Below are positions 26,297-33,813 of a stretch of DNA of 64,000 bases, piece after piece. Location: contig JBCAZH010000007.1 in the NCBI GenBank assembly GCA_038533155.1, forward strand, positions 24,411 through 88,410, given 5' to 3'. The position numbers were made by a program, and so were the translations under genes. Source of the DNA: CALBPI01 sp038533155 (lineage in GTDB: Bacteria > Pseudomonadota > Gammaproteobacteria > Steroidobacterales > Woeseiaceae). How positions within the stretch are numbered: position 1 is the first letter of the stretch; each line of letters opens with the position of its first letter. The notes beneath the pieces were generated by a model. That model worked only from the letters and a program-made list of their open reading frames with translations. It did no database searches and was not told where the DNA came from.

Positions 26297-27144
26297 AGAT
26301 CGCGGATATCGAAGTAGGGCTCGATCAGCCGCTGTTTCTCATTGCAGGAAATTGTGTCGTTGAGAGTGAAGCGACTACGTTCGAGACGGCGACGCGCCTT
26401 AAGGAAATGACCGAAGCGCTCGGCATTGGGCTGATCTACAAGTCCTCGTTCGATAAAGCCAACCGTAGTTCTCAAGGCAGCTATCGCGGGCCTGGCATGA
26501 GCAAAGGGCTGGAGATTCTAGCTAAGGTAAAGCGAGAGCTGGCATTGCCGGTGCTGACCGATGTTCATGAGGACACACCGTTCGACGAGGTTGCGGAAGT
26601 TGTGGATGTCATGCAGACGCCGGCATTCCTATGCCGACAAACAAACTTCATTCTGAATGTCTGCAAACAAGGCGTTGCGGTCAACATCAAGAAAGGACAG
26701 TTTTTGTCGCCGTGGGAGATGGACAACGTTGTCGATAAGGCCCGTTCGACCGGCAATGACAAGATCATGGTGTGTGAGCGTGGATTCTCTTTCGGCTACA
26801 ACAACCTGATTTCGGATATGCGGTCTCTCGCGATCATGCGCCGCACGGGTGCACCGGTTGTGTTCGATGCGACCCATTCGGTCCAGCTGCCGGGTGGCAA
26901 AGGCGTTGCGTCAGGGGGGCAACGAGAGTTTGTCCCAGTGCTGGCGCGTGCTGCGGTTGCGACCGGTGTCGCCGGCGTTTTTATGGAGACTCATCCAAAC
27001 CCGGATGAAGCGCTGTCCGATGGGCCAAATGCGTGGCCGCTGGATCACATGCACGCGCTGTTGGAACAACTCCAGCGTATCGACGAAACCGTGAAGGCAG
27101 CGCCGTTTGCGGAATCTCAATTTGGCCTTGGGGAGGCATCGTGA
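26293..27144 (+). CDS. kdsA: KDO-8-phosphate synthase
   Basis: Condenses PEP with arabinose-5-phosphate for the KDO of LPS. 283 aa TIM barrel: LIAGNCVVESE, YKSSFDKANRSS, GPGMSKGLEIL, TDVHED, CRQTNFI and FDATHSVQ are the characteristic active-site loops. Asn28-type sequence GNCVVE has Asn where metal-dependent enzymes have Cys, pointing to the metal-independent class. Linked to pyrG and eno by ATGA and GTGA overlaps. Confidence 0.96.
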   Translation: MKIADIEVGLDQPLFLIAGNCVVESEATTFETATRLKEMTEALGIGLIYKSSFDKANRSSQGSYRGPGMSKGLEILAKVKRELALPVLTDVHEDTPFDEVAEVVDVMQTPAFLCRQTNFILNVCKQGVAVNIKKGQFLSPWEMDNVVDKARSTGNDKIMVCERGFSFGYNNLISDMRSLAIMRRTGAPVVFDATHSVQLPGGKGVASGGQREFVPVLARAAVATGVAGVFMETHPNPDEALSDGPNAWPLDHMHALLEQLQRIDETVKAAPFAESQFGLGEAS

Positions 27145-28442
27145 GCGATTTACCGAATACCACTATCAAGCTCATCGCGGGTCGAGAAATTCTGGACAGT
27201 CGAGGGAATCCGACAGTTGAGGCTGAGGTTTGGTTGAACGATGGCAGTTACGCTCGCGCGGGCGTGCCATCGGGTGCATCAACAGGATCACGTGAAGCCG
27301 TAGAGCTTCGAGACGGAGACTCAGAGCGCTACCTTGGAAAGGGCGTCTTGAAAGCGGTCGCGTCGGTCAACGGCGAGTTGCGAGAGTTGTTGGTCGGTCG
27401 TGATGCGGCAGATCAGACCGCGATAGACCAAGCGATGATCGATCTCGATGGCACGCCCAACAAAGGGCGGTTGGGTGCGAATGCGCTGCTTGCCGTGTCG
27501 CTGGCTGCTTCCCGTGCGATGTCAATTAGCCGCCAACTGCCGCTATTCGCGACACTGGGAGATAGTGCCCGGATGCCTGTTCCCATGATGAACATCATCA
27601 ACGGTGGCGCGCATGCGGACAACAGTGTCGACATCCAGGAGTTCATGATCTTGCCGGTCGGCTTTGACCGTTTCAGTGAAGCTTTGCGTTGCGGCGCTGA
27701 GATTTTTCACCATCTTAAGAAGGTGCTGTCAGACCGAGGTTTGAACACGGCAGTTGGGGATGAAGGCGGGTTCGCGCCGGATCTTCCATCGAACCGAGAG
27801 GCGCTGACCACGATCATGGCGGCTATCGAGCGAGCGGGATACCGACCCGGTGAGGATGTGTATCTTGGCCTCGATGTCGCAAGCTCTGAGTTTTTTGAGT
27901 CTGGGGTGTATAACCTCGCATCGGAGAACCGTCAGTTCGATGCCGAGGCGTTTGCGCAGTACCTGGGCGGACTGTGTGACGAGTTCCCGATCATTAGTAT
28001 CGAAGACGGGATGGATGAGTCTGACTGGGCCGGGTGGGCTGCACTGACCCAACTGTTGGGCGATCGCGTTCAGTTGGTGGGCGACGATCTGTTCGTCACC
28101 AATACGAGCATTTTGGAACGTGGTATTCGCGATGGCATCGCGAACTCGATCTTAATCAAGCCGAACCAGATCGGCACTTTGACGGAAACGCTAGCGGCCA
28201 TCGATATGGCGATTGATGCGAACTACACTGCAGTCGTGTCACACCGTTCCGGCGAAACGGCGGATTCGACCATTGCCGACTTGGCAGTGGGTACGCGGGC
28301 AACGCAGATAAAAACCGGCTCTTTGTCGCGCTCTGACCGGATTTCAAAGTACAATCAATTGCTAAGAATCGAATCGCTGCTTGGGGAGAAGGCTTCGTAC
28401 GATGCCAAAGCGGCGTTTCCCAAAGCTGTTCGTTTTGGCTAG
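27141..28442 (+). CDS. eno: Enolase
   Basis: Glycolytic 2-phosphoglycerate dehydratase; also an RNase E degradosome partner in enterics. 433 aa from GTG 27141, which overlaps the kdsA stop and follows GGGGAGG at four bases. REILDSRGNPTVEAEV, GGAHADNSVDIQEFM, VGDEGGFAP, LVGDDLFVTN and SHRSGETADSTIADLAV are the full set of active-site signatures. Upstream in-frame ATG 27033 is inside kdsA and is rejected. Confidence 0.97.
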   Translation: MSDLPNTTIKLIAGREILDSRGNPTVEAEVWLNDGSYARAGVPSGASTGSREAVELRDGDSERYLGKGVLKAVASVNGELRELLVGRDAADQTAIDQAMIDLDGTPNKGRLGANALLAVSLAASRAMSISRQLPLFATLGDSARMPVPMMNIINGGAHADNSVDIQEFMILPVGFDRFSEALRCGAEIFHHLKKVLSDRGLNTAVGDEGGFAPDLPSNREALTTIMAAIERAGYRPGEDVYLGLDVASSEFFESGVYNLASENRQFDAEAFAQYLGGLCDEFPIISIEDGMDESDWAGWAALTQLLGDRVQLVGDDLFVTNTSILERGIRDGIANSILIKPNQIGTLTETLAAIDMAIDANYTAVVSHRSGETADSTIADLAVGTRATQIKTGSLSRSDRISKYNQLLRIESLLGEKASYDAKAAFPKAVRFG

Positions 28443-28500
28443 AACCACCGACTCTGGGGCATACTGCTCTAGGCGGTTATGAGAACGGGGTGAGAATCCG

Positions 28501-28815
28501 TTGGCACAGGGTGTTGTAGAACAAGAGCAATCGTGGTCGATGAGCCTGTTGATCGTCGGCCTTGCTGCGTTGCTGCTGAGCACGCTTGCAGTGTTGCTTT
28601 TGTCACCGGATGGCTTGCGCCGGACGCAAAGACTTCAAGCCGAGGTGTCCCTGACGCAGCAAGAATTGGTGTCTCTTGAATCCCGCAACCAGGCGTTGGC
28701 CGGCGAGGTCAACAACCTAAAACATGGCTTGGAAGCTGCCGAAGAACGCGCGCGGTCCGATTTAGGACTCATAGCGCCGAATGAATCGTTCTACCAGATC
28801 GTCGACGCTCGTTGA
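28501..28815 (+). CDS. ftsB: FtsB, divisome protein
   Basis: Small bitopic protein of the FtsQLB complex that controls septal peptidoglycan synthesis. 104 aa from TTG 28501 (GGGGTGAG upstream); an internal ATG at 28540 would give a 91-aa protein that fits E. coli FtsB better, so the start is uncertain. One membrane helix (SLLIVGLAALLLSTLAVLLL), a coiled coil with periodic Leu (about 45-85) and the C-terminal EERARSDLGLI then ESFYQIV motif are visible. The ispD and ispF genes that usually follow are absent; truD overlaps by TTGA. Confidence 0.9.
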   Translation: MAQGVVEQEQSWSMSLLIVGLAALLLSTLAVLLLSPDGLRRTQRLQAEVSLTQQELVSLESRNQALAGEVNNLKHGLEAAEERARSDLGLIAPNESFYQIVDAR

Positions 28816-29837
28816 CCGATAACGCGGTCCTTCCCTGGCCGGTCCCGCCTGCGCTCGGTATCCAGCGGGTCCACGGGACCGTCAAATCGATTCCCGATGA
28901 CTTCATCGTCCGCGAAATCCCAAATTGGGTGCCGACCGGTTCCGGCGAGCACGTCGTGCTTTGGATCGAGAAGCGAGGTTGTAATACCGAGTGGGTTGCC
29001 CGACAGCTCGCGCGGTTCGCGTCGGTGCCAGCTCGGGCCGTTAGTTTTGCCGGCCGAAAAGACCGCGTGGCGCGAACATGGCAATGGTTCAGTGTGCATT
29101 TGCCCGGTAGCGACGTCGATTGGCAAGCCTTCGACTGTGAAGGTGTGACTCTTCATCACGTTGAGCGTCACTCACGAAAGATTCGGGTTGGCGCACTCAA
29201 AGGCAATGCGTTCGAGATTACCCTCGGCGCGCTGAATCGACCGATCGATCCCGCGAGCGTCGAACGACTTCGTAGTGGGGTACCCAATTACTTCGGACCG
29301 CAGCGATTCGGAAATGGGTCAAGCAACCTGAAGTGCGCTACCGCGATTGCGAACGGTCGTCGCGTGCGCAAGAGCGAGCGCCAACTCGCCGTGTCTGCCG
29401 CTCGAAGTGCGTTGTTCAATCTGTTACTGGCTGACCGAGTCGCCGCCGACTGTTGGGCAACTCCGGACGCCGGAGATGTTGTGCAGTTTGAGGGCAACCG
29501 AAGCGTGTATCTTGTCGACCTTGAATCGCTCGATGCGACTCGCGAGCGAGCGTCGCGATTGGACCTGCATCCCACTGGTCCATTATGGGGGCGCGGCGAG
29601 ATGATGACGCAGGGTGCGCCAGGCTCGCGTGAGCAGAGCGTCGCCGAGGTGCATCCACTGTGGGCGAGTGCGGCGGAGTCGGCCGGTGCGACTATGGCGC
29701 GGCGTTCCCTGAGGGTGTTGCCCGCAAACCTGAGCTACGCGCTGACCCAGGATTCAGCCAAGCTCCATTTCGAGTTGCCTGCTGGTGCGTTCGCGACAGC
29801 GCTGCTCAATGAGCTGCTGGTGCCGGACGACGCCTAA
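28812..29837 (+). CDS. truD: TruD, tRNA pseudouridine(13) synthase
   Basis: Isomerises U13 in tRNA-Glu and others. 341 aa, TTG start overlapping the ftsB stop (TTGA). Catalytic D84 is in FAGRKDRVARTWQW, preceded by DFIVREIP; the TruD insertion domain contains VPNYFGPQRFGNG. It converges with smr; the two stop codons overlap in CTAA (29834-29837). Confidence 0.93.
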   Translation: MTDNAVLPWPVPPALGIQRVHGTVKSIPDDFIVREIPNWVPTGSGEHVVLWIEKRGCNTEWVARQLARFASVPARAVSFAGRKDRVARTWQWFSVHLPGSDVDWQAFDCEGVTLHHVERHSRKIRVGALKGNAFEITLGALNRPIDPASVERLRSGVPNYFGPQRFGNGSSNLKCATAIANGRRVRKSERQLAVSAARSALFNLLLADRVAADCWATPDAGDVVQFEGNRSVYLVDLESLDATRERASRLDLHPTGPLWGRGEMMTQGAPGSREQSVAEVHPLWASAAESAGATMARRSLRVLPANLSYALTQDSAKLHFELPAGAFATALLNELLVPDDA

Positions 29838-30370
29838 CGCAACAGCACGTAGACGGCGCCGCTACCACCATCGACTTGTCGTGCTGAGCAAAATGCCGCA
29901 ATCCGATCATCGCGCCGAAGCCAGCTGTCCACGTTACCTTTCAGCTGCGGACCCCGGTGGCCTGAGCCGAGCCCTTTGCCATGAATAACCCGCACGCAGC
30001 GCCAGTGGTGGTATTCGCAGTCGCGCAAAAACTCGCGCATGACTTCACGTGCTTCGCGGACGGTGTAGCCGTGCAGATCGACCTCGGCTTCGATGCGGAA
30101 TTGGCCCTTGGAGAGCTTGCGTAAGACTCGCTCTCCGACCTCCGGTCGCCGGTATCGCAGTCCGTCACCATTGCGCCACTCCATCGTTTCGATGTCAGCA
30201 TTGAGACTTTCGTCGAGAACAGCGGCTTCGTCTCTGCGTCGCATATTTGCCTTGGGGGGCGGAGGTTTTCGCTCTACCTCGACACGATCGTGAACTAACG
30301 GGCGAGCACCGCTCACCGCTTCACGAAACAGAGCTAGGTCATCCTTGTTGTCTGAATCGTCTTCGCTCAC
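29834..30370 (-). CDS. Smr-domain protein (SmrA-like putative endonuclease)
   Basis: 178 aa. An N-terminal basic linker region is followed by a C-terminal Smr domain: VDLHGYTVREA (DLHG at 98-101), HHWRCVRVIHGKG (HGKG 130-133) and a glycine-rich SGAVYVLLR end, the layout of E. coli SmrA/YfcN-type proteins. Members nick DNA or cleave RNA (SmrB splits collided ribosomes); which applies here is unknown. GTG 30370 follows GGAG at seven bases. It is inverted in the position usually held by surE. Confidence 0.85.
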   Translation of the reverse strand: MSEDDSDNKDDLALFREAVSGARPLVHDRVEVERKPPPPKANMRRRDEAAVLDESLNADIETMEWRNGDGLRYRRPEVGERVLRKLSKGQFRIEAEVDLHGYTVREAREVMREFLRDCEYHHWRCVRVIHGKGLGSGHRGPQLKGNVDSWLRRDDRIAAFCSARQVDGGSGAVYVLLR

Positions 30371-30586
30371 ATGCAGTCTCCATCCGTCCTATACCGAGAA
30401 TACGATGCCAGCCGGCTTTGGAAAAGGACGTGTTCGCTACTCGCCTGCGCGTGGATTGCGTATCATGCGCCAGGCGTTCGCCGCACAGTAACTGGAGGTT
30501 CCGACGCTGCGCCACCGCACTTCACAAGAAAGAGCTTCTGCGCTCCTGATGCGACGCGTTTCGTGAACTCTCGTTCCGGCATTGGG

Positions 30587-31231
30587 ATGACTTCGGCGCG
30601 GACCCGCGACCGTCTGATTGAGCGTTTGCGTAGCCAGGGTATTCGCGACGCTACGGTTCTCGCTCAGATCCGGGCCGTGCCGCGACATCTTTTCGTTGAC
30701 GAGGCATTGGCGAGTCGCGCGTATGAGGATACCGCCTTGCCGATCGGGCATGGGCAGACGATCAGTCAGCCTTTTATTGTTGCACGCATGACCGAAGCCT
30801 TGCTCGAAGGCGGTGGCGTGGAACAAGTGCTTGAAATCGGGTCTGGCTGTGGGTACCAAACGGCGGTGTTGGCACCGCTGGTTCGGTACATACACAGTAT
30901 CGAGTACATTGCACCTATTCTGGGTCGAACGCGAGAGCGCTTGGCAGCACTCCAAATCTACAATGTGCGGTTTCGCCGCGGTGACGGATGGCAGGGCTGG
31001 GCAACGCAAGGCCCATACGATGGCATCATTGTGACGGCGGCTCCCGAGCGGATTCCAACCGCCCTGCTAGAGCAGCTCGCGCCCGGTGGCAGGTTGGTGT
31101 TGCCGTTGGGGCCTTCGCGAGGCGATCAGCGATTGATGCGAATCACGAAGACCGAAGAGGGGTTTCATCAAGAGGATCTCGGGCCAGCCAGTTTTGTACC
31201 GTTGGTCAAGTCACCGAGCCGATCACTATGA
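30587..31231 (+). CDS. pcm: Protein-L-isoaspartate O-methyltransferase
   Basis: Repairs isoaspartyl residues using SAM. 214 aa from ATG 30587, which matches E. coli Pcm. GHGQTISQPFIVARMTE, VLEIGSGCGYQTAVLAPL (SAM loop), GDGWQGW and IIVTAAPERIPTALLEQL are intact. The open frame continues upstream to ATG 30371 but those 72 residues look non-protein-like and cover the divergent promoter region with smr. A GTG at 30563 is another possible start. Overlaps the next gene by ATGA. Confidence 0.94.
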   Translation: MTSARTRDRLIERLRSQGIRDATVLAQIRAVPRHLFVDEALASRAYEDTALPIGHGQTISQPFIVARMTEALLEGGGVEQVLEIGSGCGYQTAVLAPLVRYIHSIEYIAPILGRTRERLAALQIYNVRFRRGDGWQGWATQGPYDGIIVTAAPERIPTALLEQLAPGGRLVLPLGPSRGDQRLMRITKTEEGFHQEDLGPASFVPLVKSPSRSL

Positions 31232-31809
31232 AGGTCTTCTCGACGCTCTATGATTGGATGCTGACGAAAGCACGACATCGATTCGCTGTGTATTGGCTAG
31301 CAGGTTTGAGTTTTGCAGAGTCTTCATTCTTCCCGATTCCGCCGGATGTGATGCTAGCGCCAATGGCGCTAGCAAAGCGGCAGCGCGCGTTTTTTTATGC
31401 CGCGGTCACCACAATTGCGTCGGTGATCGGCGGTCTGTTCGGATACCTTATTGGAGCTTGGATGCTCGGATCGATTGAGCCATGGTTGCTGGAATCCGGT
31501 TATGCAGAGGGTTATCTGAAGGCGCGTGAGTGGTTCGATTCATACGGAATCTGGGTGGTTTTTCTCGCAGGGTTTTCGCCGATACCTTACAAGGTGTTTA
31601 CCATCGGAGCAGGCGCCGCTGCGATGAATTTGCCCGGCTTTTTGCTCGCTTCGATTGTCGGTCGTGGCGCGAGATTCTTTTTGGTTTCGTCTTTGATTGT
31701 CCTCGGCGGCGAGAAAATGGAAACGCAACTGCGTCGCTACGTTGATGTCATCGGATGGGGCGTCGTCGTGTTGGTAGCGGGTGGCCTGACATGGTACTTC
31801 GTGCACTAG
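31228..31809 (+). CDS. yqaA: YqaA-type DedA/VTT family membrane protein
   Basis: 193 aa inner-membrane protein. About four or five hydrophobic segments; ESSFFPIPPDVMLAPMALA and FLAGFSPIPYKVFTIGAG are the paired re-entrant motifs of the SNARE-associated/VTT family, whose members act in lipid flipping or membrane homeostasis. The YqaA subgroup next to pcm and nlpD is a common gammaproteobacterial arrangement. ATG 31228 overlaps the pcm stop (ATGA). Substrate not determinable here. Confidence 0.85.
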   Translation: MKVFSTLYDWMLTKARHRFAVYWLAGLSFAESSFFPIPPDVMLAPMALAKRQRAFFYAAVTTIASVIGGLFGYLIGAWMLGSIEPWLLESGYAEGYLKAREWFDSYGIWVVFLAGFSPIPYKVFTIGAGAAAMNLPGFLLASIVGRGARFFLVSSLIVLGGEKMETQLRRYVDVIGWGVVVLVAGGLTWYFVH

Positions 31810-32480
31810 CGCTGGCGATTGTCACCGTCGGCCTGGCGGGTTGTGCGGCGAGCTGGGAACAGCCGGACTCCCGCCAGCGAACGCAGTCCAAGGTCCCATC
31901 GAGCCGCGGTGTATACGTGGTGCAGCCCGGGGATACGTTTTATTCAATTGCGTTCCGGCACAAGATTGCGCAGGAAGATCTTGCACGCTGGAATCGAATA
32001 AGCGACGTGTCGAGAATCTACCCGGGCCAAAAGCTGAGGTTGACTGCACCCTCGAGTCAGCCGGTGAAGGCAACACCGCAACCGAGGCCCCCCGTTGTTT
32101 CGGTCGCCCGATGGCGTTGGCCGACCGACGGGCGGCTAGTGGGCGAATTCGATCTGTCGCAGCGCGTGAAACAAACCGGCATCCTCATCAGTGGTCAGCG
32201 CGGACAGCCGATTCTTGCTGCGGCAGCGGGGGAGGTCGTCTACGCGGGCAGCGGTCTGAAGGGCTACGGAAAACTGGTCATCATTCAGCACACACCGAAT
32301 TTCCTAAGTGCGTATGGGCACAACGCGGCGCTGTTGGTCAACGAGGGCGATCAAGTTGTCAGCGGGCAGAAAATCGCCACCATGGGCGAAACCGCGGCAC
32401 AGAAGCCACGGTTGCATTTCGAAATTCGCAGAGACGGCCAGCCGGTCGATCCTATGCCTTTTCTACGCCAGCAGAACTAA
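31791..32480 (+). CDS. nlpD: NlpD-like lipoprotein, LysM plus degenerate LytM/M23
   Basis: Outer-membrane lipoprotein that activates amidase AmiC at division sites in the family. 229 aa: lipobox VGLAGC with acylated Cys18, LysM domain about 42-84 (YVVQPGDTFYSIAFRHK), then an M23 fold. The catalytic HxxxD is replaced by GILISG, so it is probably an activator, not a hydrolase, as in known NlpD; LHFEIR is kept. ATG 31791 lies inside the end of yqaA. rpoS, its usual downstream neighbour, is absent. Converges with the next gene; stops overlap in CTAA. Confidence 0.88.
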   Translation: MVLRALALAIVTVGLAGCAASWEQPDSRQRTQSKVPSSRGVYVVQPGDTFYSIAFRHKIAQEDLARWNRISDVSRIYPGQKLRLTAPSSQPVKATPQPRPPVVSVARWRWPTDGRLVGEFDLSQRVKQTGILISGQRGQPILAAAAGEVVYAGSGLKGYGKLVIIQHTPNFLSAYGHNAALLVNEGDQVVSGQKIATMGETAAQKPRLHFEIRRDGQPVDPMPFLRQQN

Positions 32481-32845
32481 GGGCGAATCAACGCCAATAT
32501 CGCGCGACGGGATTCTGACAGTAAGACGTTGAAGGTTCGAACCGCAGCGCCATCATTCATCACCTCCACTCCGATTCCGGCACGCATGACCGAGTGTAGC
32601 AACGACGACGCTGGAAACTTGACCGTATCACCGGTGGCCAAGATGATCACTTCTGGCTTGAGCGCTACGAGCCGTTCAATCAGTGGCGCAGATAAATCCT
32701 CGATCGTTGCGCAGCGCCAGTCTTCGAGTATCTCTTCAACGGACACCGCGAGACTCCCTTCGTAGGAGCGATCCGCTACCGCGATGCTGCCGGCGTCGTA
32801 TTTCCTGATCGCATGTCGTTGGAGCGTCTCTCGCGCGAATTGCAT
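32477..32845 (-). CDS. Mth938-like (DUF498/NDUFAF3-type) protein
   Basis: 122 aa, Mth938-like domain family: YEGSLAVSVEEI, LKPEVIILATGDTVKFP and GIGVEVMNDGAAVRTFNVLLSE are characteristic. Mitochondrial NDUFAF3 in this family assists complex I assembly; bacterial function is undefined. AAGGA lies upstream of ATG 32845. It is divergent from the RpfE-like gene across only 47 bases and convergent with nlpD. Confidence 0.8.
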   Translation of the reverse strand: MQFARETLQRHAIRKYDAGSIAVADRSYEGSLAVSVEEILEDWRCATIEDLSAPLIERLVALKPEVIILATGDTVKFPASSLLHSVMRAGIGVEVMNDGAAVRTFNVLLSESRRAILALIRP

Positions 32846-32877
32846 GGCGTGATCCTTTAGGTTGCGGAAACTCGCGC

Positions 32878-32883
32878 TACAAT
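32878..32883 (+). promoter_or_regulatory. Promoter of the RpfE-like gene, possibly leaderless
   Basis: TACAAT matches TATAAT at 5/6; a TTTAGG sits 16 bases upstream as a poor -35. Only nine bases separate it from the ATG at 32893 and there is no Shine-Dalgarno, so the transcript would begin within two or three bases of the start codon. Confidence 0.45.
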
Positions 32884-32892
32884 TGTCTCAGA

Positions 32893-33813
32893 ATGGCCGA
32901 GTACCTGTCATACCTTCCCGAACGACTATCGCAAGATGAGGTCTGCCTCGTCGATCCGAGCGACGCATTGCATGTCAGGTTGCGCGACGATCGACGGCTC
33001 GTGTGCCGGCATCTCGATAGCACCGCCGGTGCCCAATCCGCTGGGCTTGCTGCGCTGGTAGGCCACCATGTGGGTTTTCTTTCTGCCCTTGCGGCGCTGG
33101 GCGAACCGTCAGTCGGCTGGGCCGCGATCCTCACCCCGATTACACAGGCCGCCGATCTGCGAGACGTACGGATCAGCGCAATGCCGAGACTGGACTCGGA
33201 GGACGCGGACGCGATTCTTAGTCTGCTCAATGATCTACTGACCGAGGATCCTGACGAGCGCTTGCGGCGTCTTCGAGTTCGTTACGCGGCATCGACGGGG
33301 CAATGGTTTCTCGTGGGTACAGAACAACACGGACCGGAGTTCCTCGCGCATTGCCCGCAGCGTCTATTGGGTCAGCCTCTGCGCGATCACCCGATCACAG
33401 GTCCTGACGCAGGTCTCTTGAAGCGGTGGTTTACCGAAGTGCAAATGGCGCTGTACGCGTCTGATGTGAATCGTCGACGAGCGCTTGCGGGTCAGCCTCC
33501 AGTGAACGGAATCTGGTTACACGGGGCAGGTCCAAGACCGCTAGCCCCTGATTTGGTTTTGCCACCGCTGGTTGGGGACGACATTTTGCTGCGCGGCGTC
33601 TGGGAATTCCTCAATGCGAGCGTTGTGACCACCGAGTCTTTAGGTGGTCATACAGTTTGCGGCAAAGCACCCACTGAAACTGCGTGGCGTCTATTGGTGG
33701 AGGGCGGACTGAAACGCGCGATTTTGCTTGCGCCTTCAGGTCCGATGGTGGCCAGGAGGGCGCGGTGGCATCATAAACTGCGTCGTCTGATAAAGACGGA
33801 AAGCCAAACGTGA
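32893..33813 (+). CDS. RpfE/phosphoglycerate-mutase-like protein of unknown function
   Basis: 306 aa. It carries VNGIWLHGAGPRP near residue 205, the NxxWxxGxGxxP motif of the cofactor-independent phosphoglycerate mutase superfamily, but I see no metal-binding DS.. or histidine set needed for phosphotransfer, so it is probably not an active mutase. Length, motif and place directly before recJ fit the RpfE family named from the Xanthomonas rpf cluster (which also contains prfB and lysS nearby). Its role is unknown. The stop overlaps the recJ start. Confidence 0.65.
   Translation: MAEYLSYLPERLSQDEVCLVDPSDALHVRLRDDRRLVCRHLDSTAGAQSAGLAALVGHHVGFLSALAALGEPSVGWAAILTPITQAADLRDVRISAMPRLDSEDADAILSLLNDLLTEDPDERLRRLRVRYAASTGQWFLVGTEQHGPEFLAHCPQRLLGQPLRDHPITGPDAGLLKRWFTEVQMALYASDVNRRRALAGQPPVNGIWLHGAGPRPLAPDLVLPPLVGDDILLRGVWEFLNASVVTTESLGGHTVCGKAPTETAWRLLVEGGLKRAILLAPSGPMVARRARWHHKLRRLIKTESQT

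Noticed and set aside
30371..30586. 72-residue N-terminal extension of Pcm
   Set aside because: The frame happens to stay open, but Pcm aligns from ATG 30587 and the region must hold the divergent promoters of smr and pcm; Cys/Arg/Trp-rich composition is not protein-like.
31791..32480. NlpD as an active M23 endopeptidase
   Set aside because: The HxxxD metal-binding pair is replaced (GILISG), so activity is not expected.
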